Of a stretch of 64,000 nucleotides of DNA, positions 48,977 through 58,256 are shown piece by piece. A program made the position numbers and the translations under genes. The notes beneath the pieces are model-generated. The model saw nothing but the letters and a program-made list of their open reading frames with translations. It did no database searches and was not told the origin of the DNA. The DNA comes from Herbaspirillum sp. alder98. GTDB taxonomy: Bacteria > Pseudomonadota > Gammaproteobacteria > Burkholderiales > Burkholderiaceae_D. The first letter of the stretch is position 1. Every line of letters starts with the position of its first letter. The stretch is from the NCBI RefSeq assembly GCF_020179755.1, contig NZ_JAIUCY010000010.1:106024-170023 (forward strand), written 5' to 3'.

Positions 48977-51438
48977 TTCGGGCCAAACAAATCTCTATCC
49001 GTGAGTTCCGCGGTGTGCGCGAACTTACGCTGAACCTGAATGAAAAAAACTTCGCTATCTGCGGCCCGAATGGCACTGGCAAGAGCGGAATCGTAGACGC
49101 CATTGAGTTTGCACTAACCGGGAATATCTCGCGTCTATCAGGCGCCGGCACTGGAGGGCTGACCGTCAAAGAGCATGGGCCGCACGTCGATAGCAGAAAC
49201 AAGCCGGAAAACGCTCAAGTTTCACTTACCGTGCATATCCCATCGCTGAAGCAGGATGTCACAATCGTTCGAACAGTAAAGGCAGCGAAGACGCCCAAGT
49301 TGGTTCCAGACACAGCCGAAATCCGTGCGGTTCTGAATAAGGTTTCGCTTCATCCTGAATTCAAGCTGTCCCGCCGCGAACTGATTCGATATGTCCTGGC
49401 CGAACCAGGTAAGCGTTCACAGGAAGTGCAAGAGCTTCTCCGGCTTGATGAGATTGAGGCGACTCGCGCTCTGTTGCAAAAGATATCAAATGCGTGCACG
49501 AAGGACTTTACCAATCAGAAGGATGCAAGGGACCGCGCCGGCATCGCGCTAACTTCAGCTATAGCTGTGACCAAGCTGTCAGCCGCAAGCATACTTGAGG
49601 CGGCAAACGCTAAGCGTGCGCTCCTCGGCCTTCCGCCAATAGCGGAGCTGGAGGCGAATACTTCCATCAAGGATGGTCTGGTTTCTACGACCGCTACTCC
49701 GATTCAAGCTTCCAAGGTCGCTAAGGCTGTGGCAAAGGCAGACTTGGAAACGACGCGATTGGCGCTGAAGAATCTGGTTGGCGAAGAACACAAGGCGTGG
49801 ATTACAGCGGCCTCCTTTCAAGTGGCGCAACTTACATCAGATGTAGAGTTTCTTAAAGGCGCTTCCAAATCGCAGCTGATTCAGGCTGCGTTGAAAAGCT
49901 ACGACGAGCAAGTATGCCCTGTTTGCGATACGCCCTGGACGCCCGAACATTTCCGAAAGCATCTCACAGAGAAGCTAAATAAGTATGCAGCGGCAACGAA
50001 GAAGAAGAGCGATGCCGCGAATGAAATACAGCCACTAATCACGGGTCTGGGGGAGCTTAGGCGTTCATTACTTACTGCTGCGAAGTATGGCCCGCAGCTA
50101 ATGCCGCCCGTAGAGTGTCCAGAGGTGAAGAATTTCGTGGCTAGCACAGACGCGAAAATTCAAACGTTGTCGAACCTCCTACCGCTGGAGGAGACAATAG
50201 CTATTCTTGCTGAAATATCCGTCGTGCCGACCGCAATTGGTGACGAGCTCACCAAGCTTGAAGTGGCGGTAGCAGCGCTGCCAGAGCCCTCTCAGCAAGA
50301 TGCAGCCCGTGACTTCCTGAGTGTGGGGCAAGAGCGATTGGTTGCCTATCGCGATGCATCTCTACGGCTGAAGAAGGCTGCGAGCGCTGCTGAAACTGCT
50401 AAGACCGTTTTGGATACGTTCGGGGAATCGACGACGGCAGCGTTGGATAAGATTTACAAAGACGTTGAGGAATCGTTCAGCCGGCTATATCGGCTGGTGA
50501 ATCACGATGACGAGGATAACTTTAAGGCTTTACTAAAGCCGTCGATGGGTAAGCTGGGCTTTGACGTGGACTTTTATGGACGCGGTTTTTTTCCTCCAGG
50601 TGCTTATCACAGTGAAGGGCATCAAGACGGTATGGGGCTATGCCTCTATCTGGCGTTGATGAGTCACCTCGCAGGGGATGCATTCATTTTTGCGGTGCTG
50701 GACGATGTATTGATGTCTGTGGATTCTGGGCACCGGCGCGAAGTAAGTCGCATGCTCAAGAGCGAATTCCCCAATACCCAATTTGTGCTCACAACTCATG
50801 ATGAAGTTTGGCTGAAGCACATGCGGTCGGCTGGCCTTGTAGATGGAAAGCAGTTCGCTCACTTTCGAACCTGGAACGTTGACGCTGGGCCTACGGAATG
50901 GGACGGAAAGGATGTGTGGCAAGAACTTGAGGAGTTGTTAGCCAAGAATGACGTGAGGGCGGCCGCAGCACTGTTGCGAAATTATCTTGAATATTTATCG
51001 AAGGAATTGTGCCAGTCGCTTCGGGCAAGTGTTGAATTTCGAGGTGACATGCAATTCACCTTGGGGGCGTTGCTTCCTAATGCGATTGCCAAGATGAAGA
51101 AGCTACTTAAGGCGGGGCGAGTGGCTACTGAATCTTGGGGCCAAACCGAGAAGTCCGCTGTAATCGTGGCACGTGAAGAGTCATTCAACTTAGCAACGCA
51201 GGCTACCCAGGCTGAGCAGTGGCAGCTCAATACATTGGTCCACTATAACGAGTGGGCAAACATGCATAAGGGTGATTTTGAGCATGTTGTGAAGGCGTTT
51301 CGGGCACTTGAGGATTTGTTCTTATGCCGGACATGCAACTCGACTCTATACATCACTCCTGACTATGGAGAGGCTGAATCGCTCACATGCCTTTGCGGTG
51401 AGTCGCATTTTACGACAAAGAAGAAGGCCGCCGCCTAA
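48973..51438 (+). CDS. Rad50/RecF-like ABC ATPase with zinc-hook motif and C-terminal accessory domain
   Basis: An 821-aa SMC-type ATPase starting with GTG. Walker A GPNGTGKS at residues 31-38 follows IREFRGVRELTLNL. A coiled-coil region (about 150-500) carries CPVC at 315-318, like the zinc hook of Rad50 or the RecN/SbcC middle. Then come a signature-like SEGHQDGMGLCLYLAL (about 546), Walker B VLDDVLMSVD (about 575) and the switch His in LTTHDEVW (about 607). The final 200 residues form an extra domain (LLRNYLEYLSKELCQSL, VHYNEWANMHKGDFEHVV) ending in a four-Cys zinc-ribbon-like CRTC...CLCG. Such ATPases occur in several anti-phage systems. Followed by a terminator. Confidence 0.8.
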   Translation: MIRAKQISIREFRGVRELTLNLNEKNFAICGPNGTGKSGIVDAIEFALTGNISRLSGAGTGGLTVKEHGPHVDSRNKPENAQVSLTVHIPSLKQDVTIVRTVKAAKTPKLVPDTAEIRAVLNKVSLHPEFKLSRRELIRYVLAEPGKRSQEVQELLRLDEIEATRALLQKISNACTKDFTNQKDARDRAGIALTSAIAVTKLSAASILEAANAKRALLGLPPIAELEANTSIKDGLVSTTATPIQASKVAKAVAKADLETTRLALKNLVGEEHKAWITAASFQVAQLTSDVEFLKGASKSQLIQAALKSYDEQVCPVCDTPWTPEHFRKHLTEKLNKYAAATKKKSDAANEIQPLITGLGELRRSLLTAAKYGPQLMPPVECPEVKNFVASTDAKIQTLSNLLPLEETIAILAEISVVPTAIGDELTKLEVAVAALPEPSQQDAARDFLSVGQERLVAYRDASLRLKKAASAAETAKTVLDTFGESTTAALDKIYKDVEESFSRLYRLVNHDDEDNFKALLKPSMGKLGFDVDFYGRGFFPPGAYHSEGHQDGMGLCLYLALMSHLAGDAFIFAVLDDVLMSVDSGHRREVSRMLKSEFPNTQFVLTTHDEVWLKHMRSAGLVDGKQFAHFRTWNVDAGPTEWDGKDVWQELEELLAKNDVRAAAALLRNYLEYLSKELCQSLRASVEFRGDMQFTLGALLPNAIAKMKKLLKAGRVATESWGQTEKSAVIVAREESFNLATQATQAEQWQLNTLVHYNEWANMHKGDFEHVVKAFRALEDLFLCRTCNSTLYITPDYGEAESLTCLCGESHFTTKKKAAA

Positions 51439-51485
51439 CGGCTCTAATTATGTTGTGCTGCGATAGGCACTATAGAAACCGAGGT

Positions 51486-51588
51486 ACTGGACTACATAAG
51501 AAGAGCCGCCAATATAGGTGGCTCTTTTCACATTTGAGCTATGGGATGTTCGATGCTGCGGCCCGATGAGAATTCTCTGTAGTCCAGT
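51486..51588 (+). terminator. Terminator nested in an 11-bp inverted repeat
   Basis: Stem AGAGCCGCC-AATATA-GGTGGCTCT (51502-51525, one G-U pair) plus TTTT is a Rho-independent terminator for the ATPase operon. It lies inside a larger perfect inverted repeat, ACTGGACTACA (51486-51496) and TGTAGTCCAGT (51578-51588), 81 bases apart. The outer repeat might form a larger RNA structure or mark a small element. Confidence 0.7.
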
Positions 51589-51663
51589 TGGGGAATGTGG
51601 CCGATACCACTAAACCAAGTGCTGCTATCCTTGGCGTAAGTGATATTCCAATAAGGGGCGTAA

Positions 51664-54600
51664 GTGAGGCGAATTGATAGCGGTCTAAATTTCACCGAGG
51701 CACGGAAAGTTCTGCGTGAGCGTTTCATACGGTTCCTACCGGTAAATCAAGATGGCCGTGTAGATTCGCGCTTCGAACCGACGCCTCCGCTCTCGGATAG
51801 AGAGCTTGTAGTGTTCTTGCAGAGACTAGAAATTCAATCAGGTGCGGACCTGGAGTGTGCCAGGCTTGCCTACGAGGCCACACGACTTGAGCAACAGATT
51901 GGAGAACAGTCGCCGTTAACAGCGACGGAAAATACTCGGAGCGAGAGAACCGAAAATGAGACGATAACTACAACAAGAGATGGGAAGATATCCGTCCGTA
52001 TTCGGGTCTCTGGCGGCCAATATTCCTTCGAGGGCTTAAATCCCGTTCCAACGTTCAACGAGATGCTGGACGCGGGTTGGATTCTACAATCGTGGAACAG
52101 ATTTTCAGTTCCTCGGACTATTCATTATGAACTCTTGCGCCACACTGAAGAATGTACAAAGGCGTTGCGCACTATAGATTTGAAGCGGAATGAACATCTT
52201 TATAGCACTTCGACAGCAGGCCTTCAGCAAGACGTCAGGGTTAGAGACCTTCTCTACGAGGTCGAAGAGGGAACCTATGTGCCTTTGTCGATTTCGTGCG
52301 TAGCGCCAGGGTGGGTATTGGCTCGATTGTGGGACACACCAGAAAATGAAGATATATCCGACGATGATGCTAGATTTAGCCGCTGGCTAGACCGGCGTTC
52401 CTGTTTCAGACACCCACAGTTTTCAGCGTACAAATATCTACGCGACGAGCATCTCGCTACTTTCGTAGAGACTGCCAAAAGGGTACTTGAATATCCCACT
52501 TCAACTCCGAATTGGCCAGAATTCGAAGCGCAGGTTGGAAGACCGGAGGCGCTTTTGAAGTCGGGAGGGGCATTTAGAAGTCTCGAAACCGAGACTCTCA
52601 AACGGGCATATTGGCTAAAACGTGGATTGCCTGAGCATACCTTTCATGACCACATAGAGACGCGAGGCGCGGCGGTAGTTGGTCTGCTCTTAAGGTCATT
52701 AAGTGATAGTCCATTTGACTCATGTCACATTGGACCTTGGTTGATGAAGGTGGGAGTCCAGAGACCTGTTGTGCTTGGGATGATAGATGCGCATGCCCGG
52801 ACTTGCCCTGCCATACTTGCCGACATGCTCCTGGCAAAGGAAACGTGCACATTCGCTTGCAGCATTATCGCCAGTTGGCACTTCCACGATGCAGGGTGGT
52901 TCAACGAGTTTCAGGCCCCAGCAAATTCCGTGACCAACTTGCTAGCTTTTGATGATGCGTTAGCGGTCCTTGGCGCGCACCTAGAAAATGATGAGATTCC
53001 CGCCTGCGAGATGGCGTCGCTGTATGAGTATGTTTTCAAGTTGACGCAAGGACCACGTAATGTAAGTCGCAGCCGAGAAAGCCTAGCGCTCCTGCGCGAA
53101 GAACTGATGTCGACATCTGGCGCTTATTACGATTCGGTTGTACTTGAGCTAATCAACGAAACTCACAAGTCAAATTTCACGCTAACCACGTTTTGTGCAG
53201 CGCTGGATTTGGCTGCAGACGATGTTTGCCTGGAGCGGATAGAACCTAAATCCATTGTCGGGTGTTATCTCGATGTAATTCTATTTAGAGATGTTTATCT
53301 ATCTCGACAAATGCTCGATGTGAATGGTGCGCATGCTTTGTGTGCGTTGGCCATAAGAGCGGGGGGGGAATTATGGGAAAGATTTGCAGGCATCTTGGAT
53401 ATCGAAAAATGGCGGTTAGAGCACGAACAGAGTTCACAGCCGAACGTGATTGATTTTTCTTGGGATGCTTGCGCTCGGATTCGCCACCATGCGCGACTGT
53501 TGGCGCGAGCTATAGCTGGCTGGCCAACAAAGCCACCAGAAAAATTGGTAGAAGCGTTGGCCCAAGCCATCGAGATTGGTGCCACTGACCGTCCTGACCG
53601 TAACCAATTTGCGGCGTTTTCCCCAGCAATGGGGTTCGGTGATAACTCTTCTCAGGAGCCCTCAATTGCGAAAGACTTTGCAGCCGCATTGATGCGGCTT
53701 CCAAAAGAATGCGTGGAGATATTGGTCAGCAGTATTTGCCAAATCGACGAGCCTGCAATATTGGCAGGAATTGTGGCGGAAACGTCCGAATTGATACATC
53801 AGCCAATTAAAAAGCGAATCAATGCGCTGCGTCCAGCGTCTACCCAAGCTGTTTACAGTATTTCAGCACTCAATGCTCGTATTGATGCGTTACTCAATGC
53901 CGAAATGGTTGAGGCAGCAATTCCTTTTGTCGAAAGTTTGAGAAGCGTGGAGACGTTGGGACCAGTTCAGGGACGTGAGTTGGATTTGTTACGTACTGAA
54001 CTTAGGGTGCAGTTTCTGCAGAAAGACTGGAAGGGACTCGCTGCTCGTACACCGAACAGAAACGACTATGACATGGAGCTGCGGAGGCAATACGAAATTA
54101 TCAACTTCTTTCAAGCAGTTGCAGAGATGTCCAATCCAAATGGAGATATTGCGGTCGCGGAAGCCAAATTCAAAGAGTTGGAAACGCTAAATCGGACATC
54201 TACGGCGTACCCCCTTAATCTCTTCGCGGCCCGGGTTCACCGAATACTTCGGACTGATTCTTTGCAGATTCTGCGTGGGGACTCGTTGGCGGAAGCACGT
54301 CGTTTTCTACTTGGAGCTGGAAAATATTTGGTTCCGCGGGTCAAGCTTGATAAAAAACAATCCCGGATACTGGACTTCAATCGTGCGGTCTTGTATTTGG
54401 CTGCCGGTCAGCCAAGCCAGACTTTGAATTTGCTCAACTCCCTTTGCGACGAACATCCGATGGAGAATGTCGAGGGATTTAGAGCACTTGCGATTGCCCG
54501 TATTAGCTCCGTAGATGAGGCTAAAACTATCTTAATGGCTGCGGAGCGGCAATTTGGAAGGACGGAATTCTTAGCAGGAATACGCGCCAATATCGATGAA

Positions 54601-55326
54601 AAACGGCCTTTTTTTACTGCTCCGCATTTGTCCATTGATGAAAATCCATTGCCGGGCATTCGGCATGCAATAGCACAATTTCATAGACTAGGGCACGTCG
54701 ACCAAGCACAAATACTTCACTCTCGCGGAAACCTCCATCAATATCTGATGGAAGAGGTGAGAGAAGCATGCGCAAGCTTAACTGGATTGGTACCGATGAT
54801 GCAGAACCTTGCAGTGGTGAGCGAGAATGATATTTCGGGTGTGCTCAAACAGTTGCTTCGTTCGCGCCTGGTGTTTCCTCAGTGGGCAGTTGAAGACCAA
54901 TCACGAGGTGGATGGTCAGAGCGCGGCGGTGCGGGAAATCGGGACCTTGTCATTAGTAAAGGAACGGCCGAGTTAGCAGTTATTGAGGCGCTCAAGGTTG
55001 GCTCCGTGGAAAAGGGACCTCTGAGTTCTCATTTCCGAAAGCTACTTGGATACAGTGAATGCTCGAATTTCTTCCATGTCACTTACGTGATGAACTCTAA
55101 TTGTGCCGGTGTGCTTAATTTTCTTAAGGATGCGTGTCGGAATCCTCCTCACCCTGAAATTCACCTAGTGAGAATTGACGACCTGCCGAAGGTGGACTCG
55201 TGTCCAATTGGATTTGAAGCGTACTACACGATTGGCGAGAGAAAGTGCTATGTGGTTTTTCTCGCGCTAGATATGGAGCAGATGGTTCAGAAAAAAGCTG
55301 CGCAGATACAACGAGCGAAACCTTAG
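51664..55326 (+). CDS. Very large protein with helical-repeat middle and variant PD-(D/E)XK-like C-terminus
   Basis: A 1220-aa protein of unknown function starting with GTG 51664 (ribosome site AGGGG). No membrane segments. The first 700 residues are unrecognised. About residues 740-1000 look like helical/TPR-type repeats (EAAIPFVESLRSVETLG, LFAARVHRILRTDSLQIL, NRAVLYLAAGQPSQTLNLLNSLC). Near 1080-1130 the sequence GGWSERGGAGNRDLVISKGTAELAVIEALKV (in pieces), then SHFRKLLGYSECSNFFHVTYV, resembles the nuclease-like fold of several conflict proteins, with Glu, Asp and an E-x-x-K in place of E-x-K, so catalysis is uncertain. The ATPase terminator lies upstream, so it may have its own promoter, but both genes face the same way. 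Confidence 0.68.
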   Translation: MRRIDSGLNFTEARKVLRERFIRFLPVNQDGRVDSRFEPTPPLSDRELVVFLQRLEIQSGADLECARLAYEATRLEQQIGEQSPLTATENTRSERTENETITTTRDGKISVRIRVSGGQYSFEGLNPVPTFNEMLDAGWILQSWNRFSVPRTIHYELLRHTEECTKALRTIDLKRNEHLYSTSTAGLQQDVRVRDLLYEVEEGTYVPLSISCVAPGWVLARLWDTPENEDISDDDARFSRWLDRRSCFRHPQFSAYKYLRDEHLATFVETAKRVLEYPTSTPNWPEFEAQVGRPEALLKSGGAFRSLETETLKRAYWLKRGLPEHTFHDHIETRGAAVVGLLLRSLSDSPFDSCHIGPWLMKVGVQRPVVLGMIDAHARTCPAILADMLLAKETCTFACSIIASWHFHDAGWFNEFQAPANSVTNLLAFDDALAVLGAHLENDEIPACEMASLYEYVFKLTQGPRNVSRSRESLALLREELMSTSGAYYDSVVLELINETHKSNFTLTTFCAALDLAADDVCLERIEPKSIVGCYLDVILFRDVYLSRQMLDVNGAHALCALAIRAGGELWERFAGILDIEKWRLEHEQSSQPNVIDFSWDACARIRHHARLLARAIAGWPTKPPEKLVEALAQAIEIGATDRPDRNQFAAFSPAMGFGDNSSQEPSIAKDFAAALMRLPKECVEILVSSICQIDEPAILAGIVAETSELIHQPIKKRINALRPASTQAVYSISALNARIDALLNAEMVEAAIPFVESLRSVETLGPVQGRELDLLRTELRVQFLQKDWKGLAARTPNRNDYDMELRRQYEIINFFQAVAEMSNPNGDIAVAEAKFKELETLNRTSTAYPLNLFAARVHRILRTDSLQILRGDSLAEARRFLLGAGKYLVPRVKLDKKQSRILDFNRAVLYLAAGQPSQTLNLLNSLCDEHPMENVEGFRALAIARISSVDEAKTILMAAERQFGRTEFLAGIRANIDEKRPFFTAPHLSIDENPLPGIRHAIAQFHRLGHVDQAQILHSRGNLHQYLMEEVREACASLTGLVPMMQNLAVVSENDISGVLKQLLRSRLVFPQWAVEDQSRGGWSERGGAGNRDLVISKGTAELAVIEALKVGSVEKGPLSSHFRKLLGYSECSNFFHVTYVMNSNCAGVLNFLKDACRNPPHPEIHLVRIDDLPKVDSCPIGFEAYYTIGERKCYVVFLALDMEQMVQKKAAQIQRAKP

Positions 55327-55498
55327 GCTCATGCAAGGCAAGCTACCAAGGCAGGCGTGGGATATATATCTTGATAATTTCTTCAGCATTTATTCCCCCC
55401 GCACTCCTTAGATTCACGTGCTTTAGGCAGCCTATAATGTACGCATACTCGGCGGGCTGCGAGAAACATACATCCCCGGGGAGCACTATCCAACCCGT

Positions 55499-55530
55499 AA
55501 AGGGCGAAGCCGAAAGCGGTCTAGCCCTTT
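55499..55530. terminator. Hairpin between the 1220-aa protein gene and the mlrC-like gene
   Basis: AAAGGGC (55499-55505) pairs with GCCCTTT (55524-55530), with a smaller CCG/CGG stem inside the loop. It lies in the 279-base gap between convergent genes and can serve both. The gap holds no credible gene. Confidence 0.5.
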
Positions 55531-55605
55531 GTGTTTATGTGGGCCGTTATTTCATGCCACTATTCTTGCTGGAAAAGAGAGGCGCGCGGATTACTTTTTG
55601 ACCCA

Positions 55606-57081
55606 TCAGGAGAGAAGATGCATTCCAGGGCGTAACGCACGATATGTCAGTTCAGACAGCCTGGCGTTGACGGCACCCGGGCTAGCCACGATGAGCGTGC
55701 TTGCGGCAATACGGTCAAAGTCAGCTCGGAAATGCACTGAGCTCTTAAGTGCGATGACATGGCATTCCGTTGGCTCAATGCCAAAGTGCGTAAGAATGGA
55801 TTGGTCTGCTGCCTGCATCTTCGAAGATGCAACGATTATCCGGACGCCGTTTATTCGCAAAAGAGCCATGTTCCCAAGGCGAATTTCCATACCGCCCCAC
55901 ATTGGCCCAGTACCGGTGAACTGACCGTCGCTCAGGCGCTCGACGAGGTAATTTCCCCGTATCGGTTCGCTGCCAGGCCCATTCAGCTTCCCTCCAAGGG
56001 CGACACTCAGCGTGGCCCCGATACCTGCTTCATGAGCTAACGCTGCGACTTCTGGGTCATAGAGCATGGCGACCACAGCATTCTTCGCGTTAGCTGCAAT
56101 CAGCGCTTGCAACAACCCAGTGGTGTCCATTTTTCCACCGCCGCCAGGGTTGTCCTGAGTGTCCGCCAAGATAACTGGATAGTTGCCTCGCGCTGCCTGC
56201 TCAATAGCCTGTCGTACGGCGTCATCAGCGTCATAGAATCGTGCGTCGAAACGCGGCACGGCCTCTTCGAAAGCAGTATGCAACTCTGAAACTGCCCTTT
56301 GCACTTTCTCGATGTCGCTTCCATAGCCGAAAATTGCAGGGCCGCAGTCGTAGATGTCTGCGAGCGGAAAACCCAGTGTCATCGAGAGAAGAACATCATG
56401 TTTATGCTCAAGATGCTCCAGGAAGCGATACAGAGAAGCGGTTGGTTCAGCGAGCGTACATTCCGCGGTCAATGACAGAAGCACATTCAGCTGAACCATT
56501 TCTTTCGCTAGCGAACTGCCTTCCTCGAGGCGGCGAATCAACGCCTTTGCTGTTCGTTTTCCACTATCTGCCATGTCGACATGGGGGTAAGTCCGATAAC
56601 CCACCATGATGTCGCTGGCGTCAAACATCTCCCTCGAGACATTTGCGTGTAAGTCCAAGCTTACTGCCAGGGGAATATTCCCGATTTGATGGCGAATGTT
56701 CTTGAGAAGAATGCCCTCAGCATCATCATGAAGGTCACTGGCCATGGCGCCGTGAAGGTCCAGATACACCCCATCAAGTGGACCACATAACTTGAGAGAA
56801 TCAAGCAGCAGCTTCTGTAAGTGCTCGAATGCATTTTGCTCGACACGTCCACTTGGCGTGGCCGCAGTCCAAATAAGTGGTACAGGCTCATTTCCTGACT
56901 GACGGATAGCCTCGATAGCGCCTGCCGCAGGAAGATTCATGCCATGGAGCGTATCGAGCATATCATTGCCAATTTGGAGACTGGGCCAGCCTCCACCGTC
57001 AATAAAATGCTCCAGCAATGCCGGCGAATTTGAGAAAGTATTTGTCTCATGCTGGAAACCAGCAACCGCGATACGCGCCAT
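55606..57081 (-). CDS. MlrC-family (M81) metallopeptidase
   Basis: A 491-aa zinc enzyme of the microcystinase C family, which cleaves linear peptide fragments or other amides. Motifs: N-terminal VAGFQHETNTFSNSP, LDLHGAMAS, VSLDLHANVS, VGYRTYPHVDMADSGKR and ILADTQDNPGGGGKMDTTGLL. The His and Asp residues in these motifs are the expected zinc ligands. The gene starts 12 bases after the M24 gene and is the last in the RpiR-ABC transporter operon. The presence of importer and two hydrolases suggests degradation of an imported peptide- or amide-like compound; the natural substrate is unknown. Confidence 0.87.
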   Translation of the reverse strand: MARIAVAGFQHETNTFSNSPALLEHFIDGGGWPSLQIGNDMLDTLHGMNLPAAGAIEAIRQSGNEPVPLIWTAATPSGRVEQNAFEHLQKLLLDSLKLCGPLDGVYLDLHGAMASDLHDDAEGILLKNIRHQIGNIPLAVSLDLHANVSREMFDASDIMVGYRTYPHVDMADSGKRTAKALIRRLEEGSSLAKEMVQLNVLLSLTAECTLAEPTASLYRFLEHLEHKHDVLLSMTLGFPLADIYDCGPAIFGYGSDIEKVQRAVSELHTAFEEAVPRFDARFYDADDAVRQAIEQAARGNYPVILADTQDNPGGGGKMDTTGLLQALIAANAKNAVVAMLYDPEVAALAHEAGIGATLSVALGGKLNGPGSEPIRGNYLVERLSDGQFTGTGPMWGGMEIRLGNMALLRINGVRIIVASSKMQAADQSILTHFGIEPTECHVIALKSSVHFRADFDRIAASTLIVASPGAVNARLSELTYRALRPGMHLLS

Positions 57082-57093
57082 GGATTACATCAC

Positions 57094-58239
57094 TTAAGCG
57101 TTGCCAGCCACAAACAGCTGGCGGGGAGTCTTCGTCAGCAATTCCATACCGTTCTCAGTGACCAATACCGTTTCACTGAATGCGATGCCGGATGCCGAGA
57201 CGTACATATGGAAGCACATTCCAGCTTGCAACTCCCAATCCGAATTGGGCAGGAAGATGCGAGAAAAGTCACTGGTACGTGGCGTAGACAAAGGGAAGTA
57301 GCCCAGCGAATATCCGGTGATGTTCGGATAGGTGTTGCGTAGGCCTTGTTTCAGCGCTGCTTCGCGCACCATCGCATCGAGTTCTGCAGCAGAAGCGCCA
57401 GGTTTCATGGCTGCGAACTGTTTGTCTTGGATATCGAGCAGCTGTTCAGCGATATCGCGTTGTTTCTGGGAGCTTTCGGCAATAACAGCGGGGCGCATCA
57501 GACGAGCGCTATAGCCATTGACATAGGGCAGCAACTCCATGTGCAAGATGTCTCCGCACGCCATAGGGTGGCTGTGAAGGTTGCCATGCAAGAATGCGTC
57601 GCCTGTGCCAGAAGTGATAATGCCTGCTCGCGCACTATCGGCGCCCATACGCATAAAGACACTGTGAACAATGCCTGCCGTATCGCGTTCAGAGGTTCCG
57701 ATGTTTGCTGCGGCAACTGCTTCAGTCAGGGCTACGTCTGCGATATGTGCAGCGCGGCGAAGATAGGCAATCTCGGCAGGCGACTTGCTTGCACGAACCA
57801 CCTCCAGAACTCCGCTAAAGTCAGCAAAGTTCACCGAAGGAAGGAGTTCCTTCAAGCGTTTGAATCGACGCAGCGTCATGCAATAAGATTCTTCGTCTAG
57901 CCCTAACTTAACTGCTCCCCAGCCACGATTCTTGATGGTGTTCGCGACGACCTCCAACGGGTCTTCCCAATCCAAGAATCCGATGTAATCGGATATCCAT
58001 GAATTTTCCAGGAAGGGGCCTTCGTCGACTGCGCGCAAAATCATGACGGGCGCACCATCTGCCGGCAGCAAGCATGCCCGATACATATTTTCAGAAATCG
58101 AGAAACCCGTGAGGTAAAAGAGGAACTCAGTTTGGTCAATCAGCAGCAAGTCGATGCCGCGTTGTCGCATGTGACTGCGCACGGTGGCGATTCGTTGCTG
58201 ATACTCATCAGGACTGAAAAGCAAAGTGTTTTTTGACAT
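57094..58239 (-). CDS. M24-family hydrolase, creatinase/ectoine-hydrolase-like without metal ligands
   Basis: A 381-aa pita-bread-fold protein: creatinase N-terminal domain (YQQRIATVRSHMRQRGIDLLLIDQTEFLFYLTGF in pieces) and a C-terminal M24 domain (SPAEIAYLRRAAHIADVALTEAV). The metal positions of M24 aminopeptidases are altered: the usual lDlG becomes HMEL, sD.tR becomes SARLMR and GHgiG becomes GYSLGY. At least three of five ligands are lost, as in creatinase and ectoine hydrolase, which work without metal. His in GNLHSHP could be catalytic. Probably a C-N hydrolase for an imported compound rather than a proline peptidase. Upstream of the MlrC gene. Confidence 0.85.
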   Translation of the reverse strand: MSKNTLLFSPDEYQQRIATVRSHMRQRGIDLLLIDQTEFLFYLTGFSISENMYRACLLPADGAPVMILRAVDEGPFLENSWISDYIGFLDWEDPLEVVANTIKNRGWGAVKLGLDEESYCMTLRRFKRLKELLPSVNFADFSGVLEVVRASKSPAEIAYLRRAAHIADVALTEAVAAANIGTSERDTAGIVHSVFMRMGADSARAGIITSGTGDAFLHGNLHSHPMACGDILHMELLPYVNGYSARLMRPAVIAESSQKQRDIAEQLLDIQDKQFAAMKPGASAAELDAMVREAALKQGLRNTYPNITGYSLGYFPLSTPRTSDFSRIFLPNSDWELQAGMCFHMYVSASGIAFSETVLVTENGMELLTKTPRQLFVAGNA

Positions 58240-58256
58240 GGCGATGTGTATTTAAG

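Noticed and set aside
55245..55601. A 118-codon + strand frame overlapping the end of the 1220-aa gene
   Set aside because: Overlaps coding sequence out of frame, crosses a terminator-like hairpin, and has no ribosome site.
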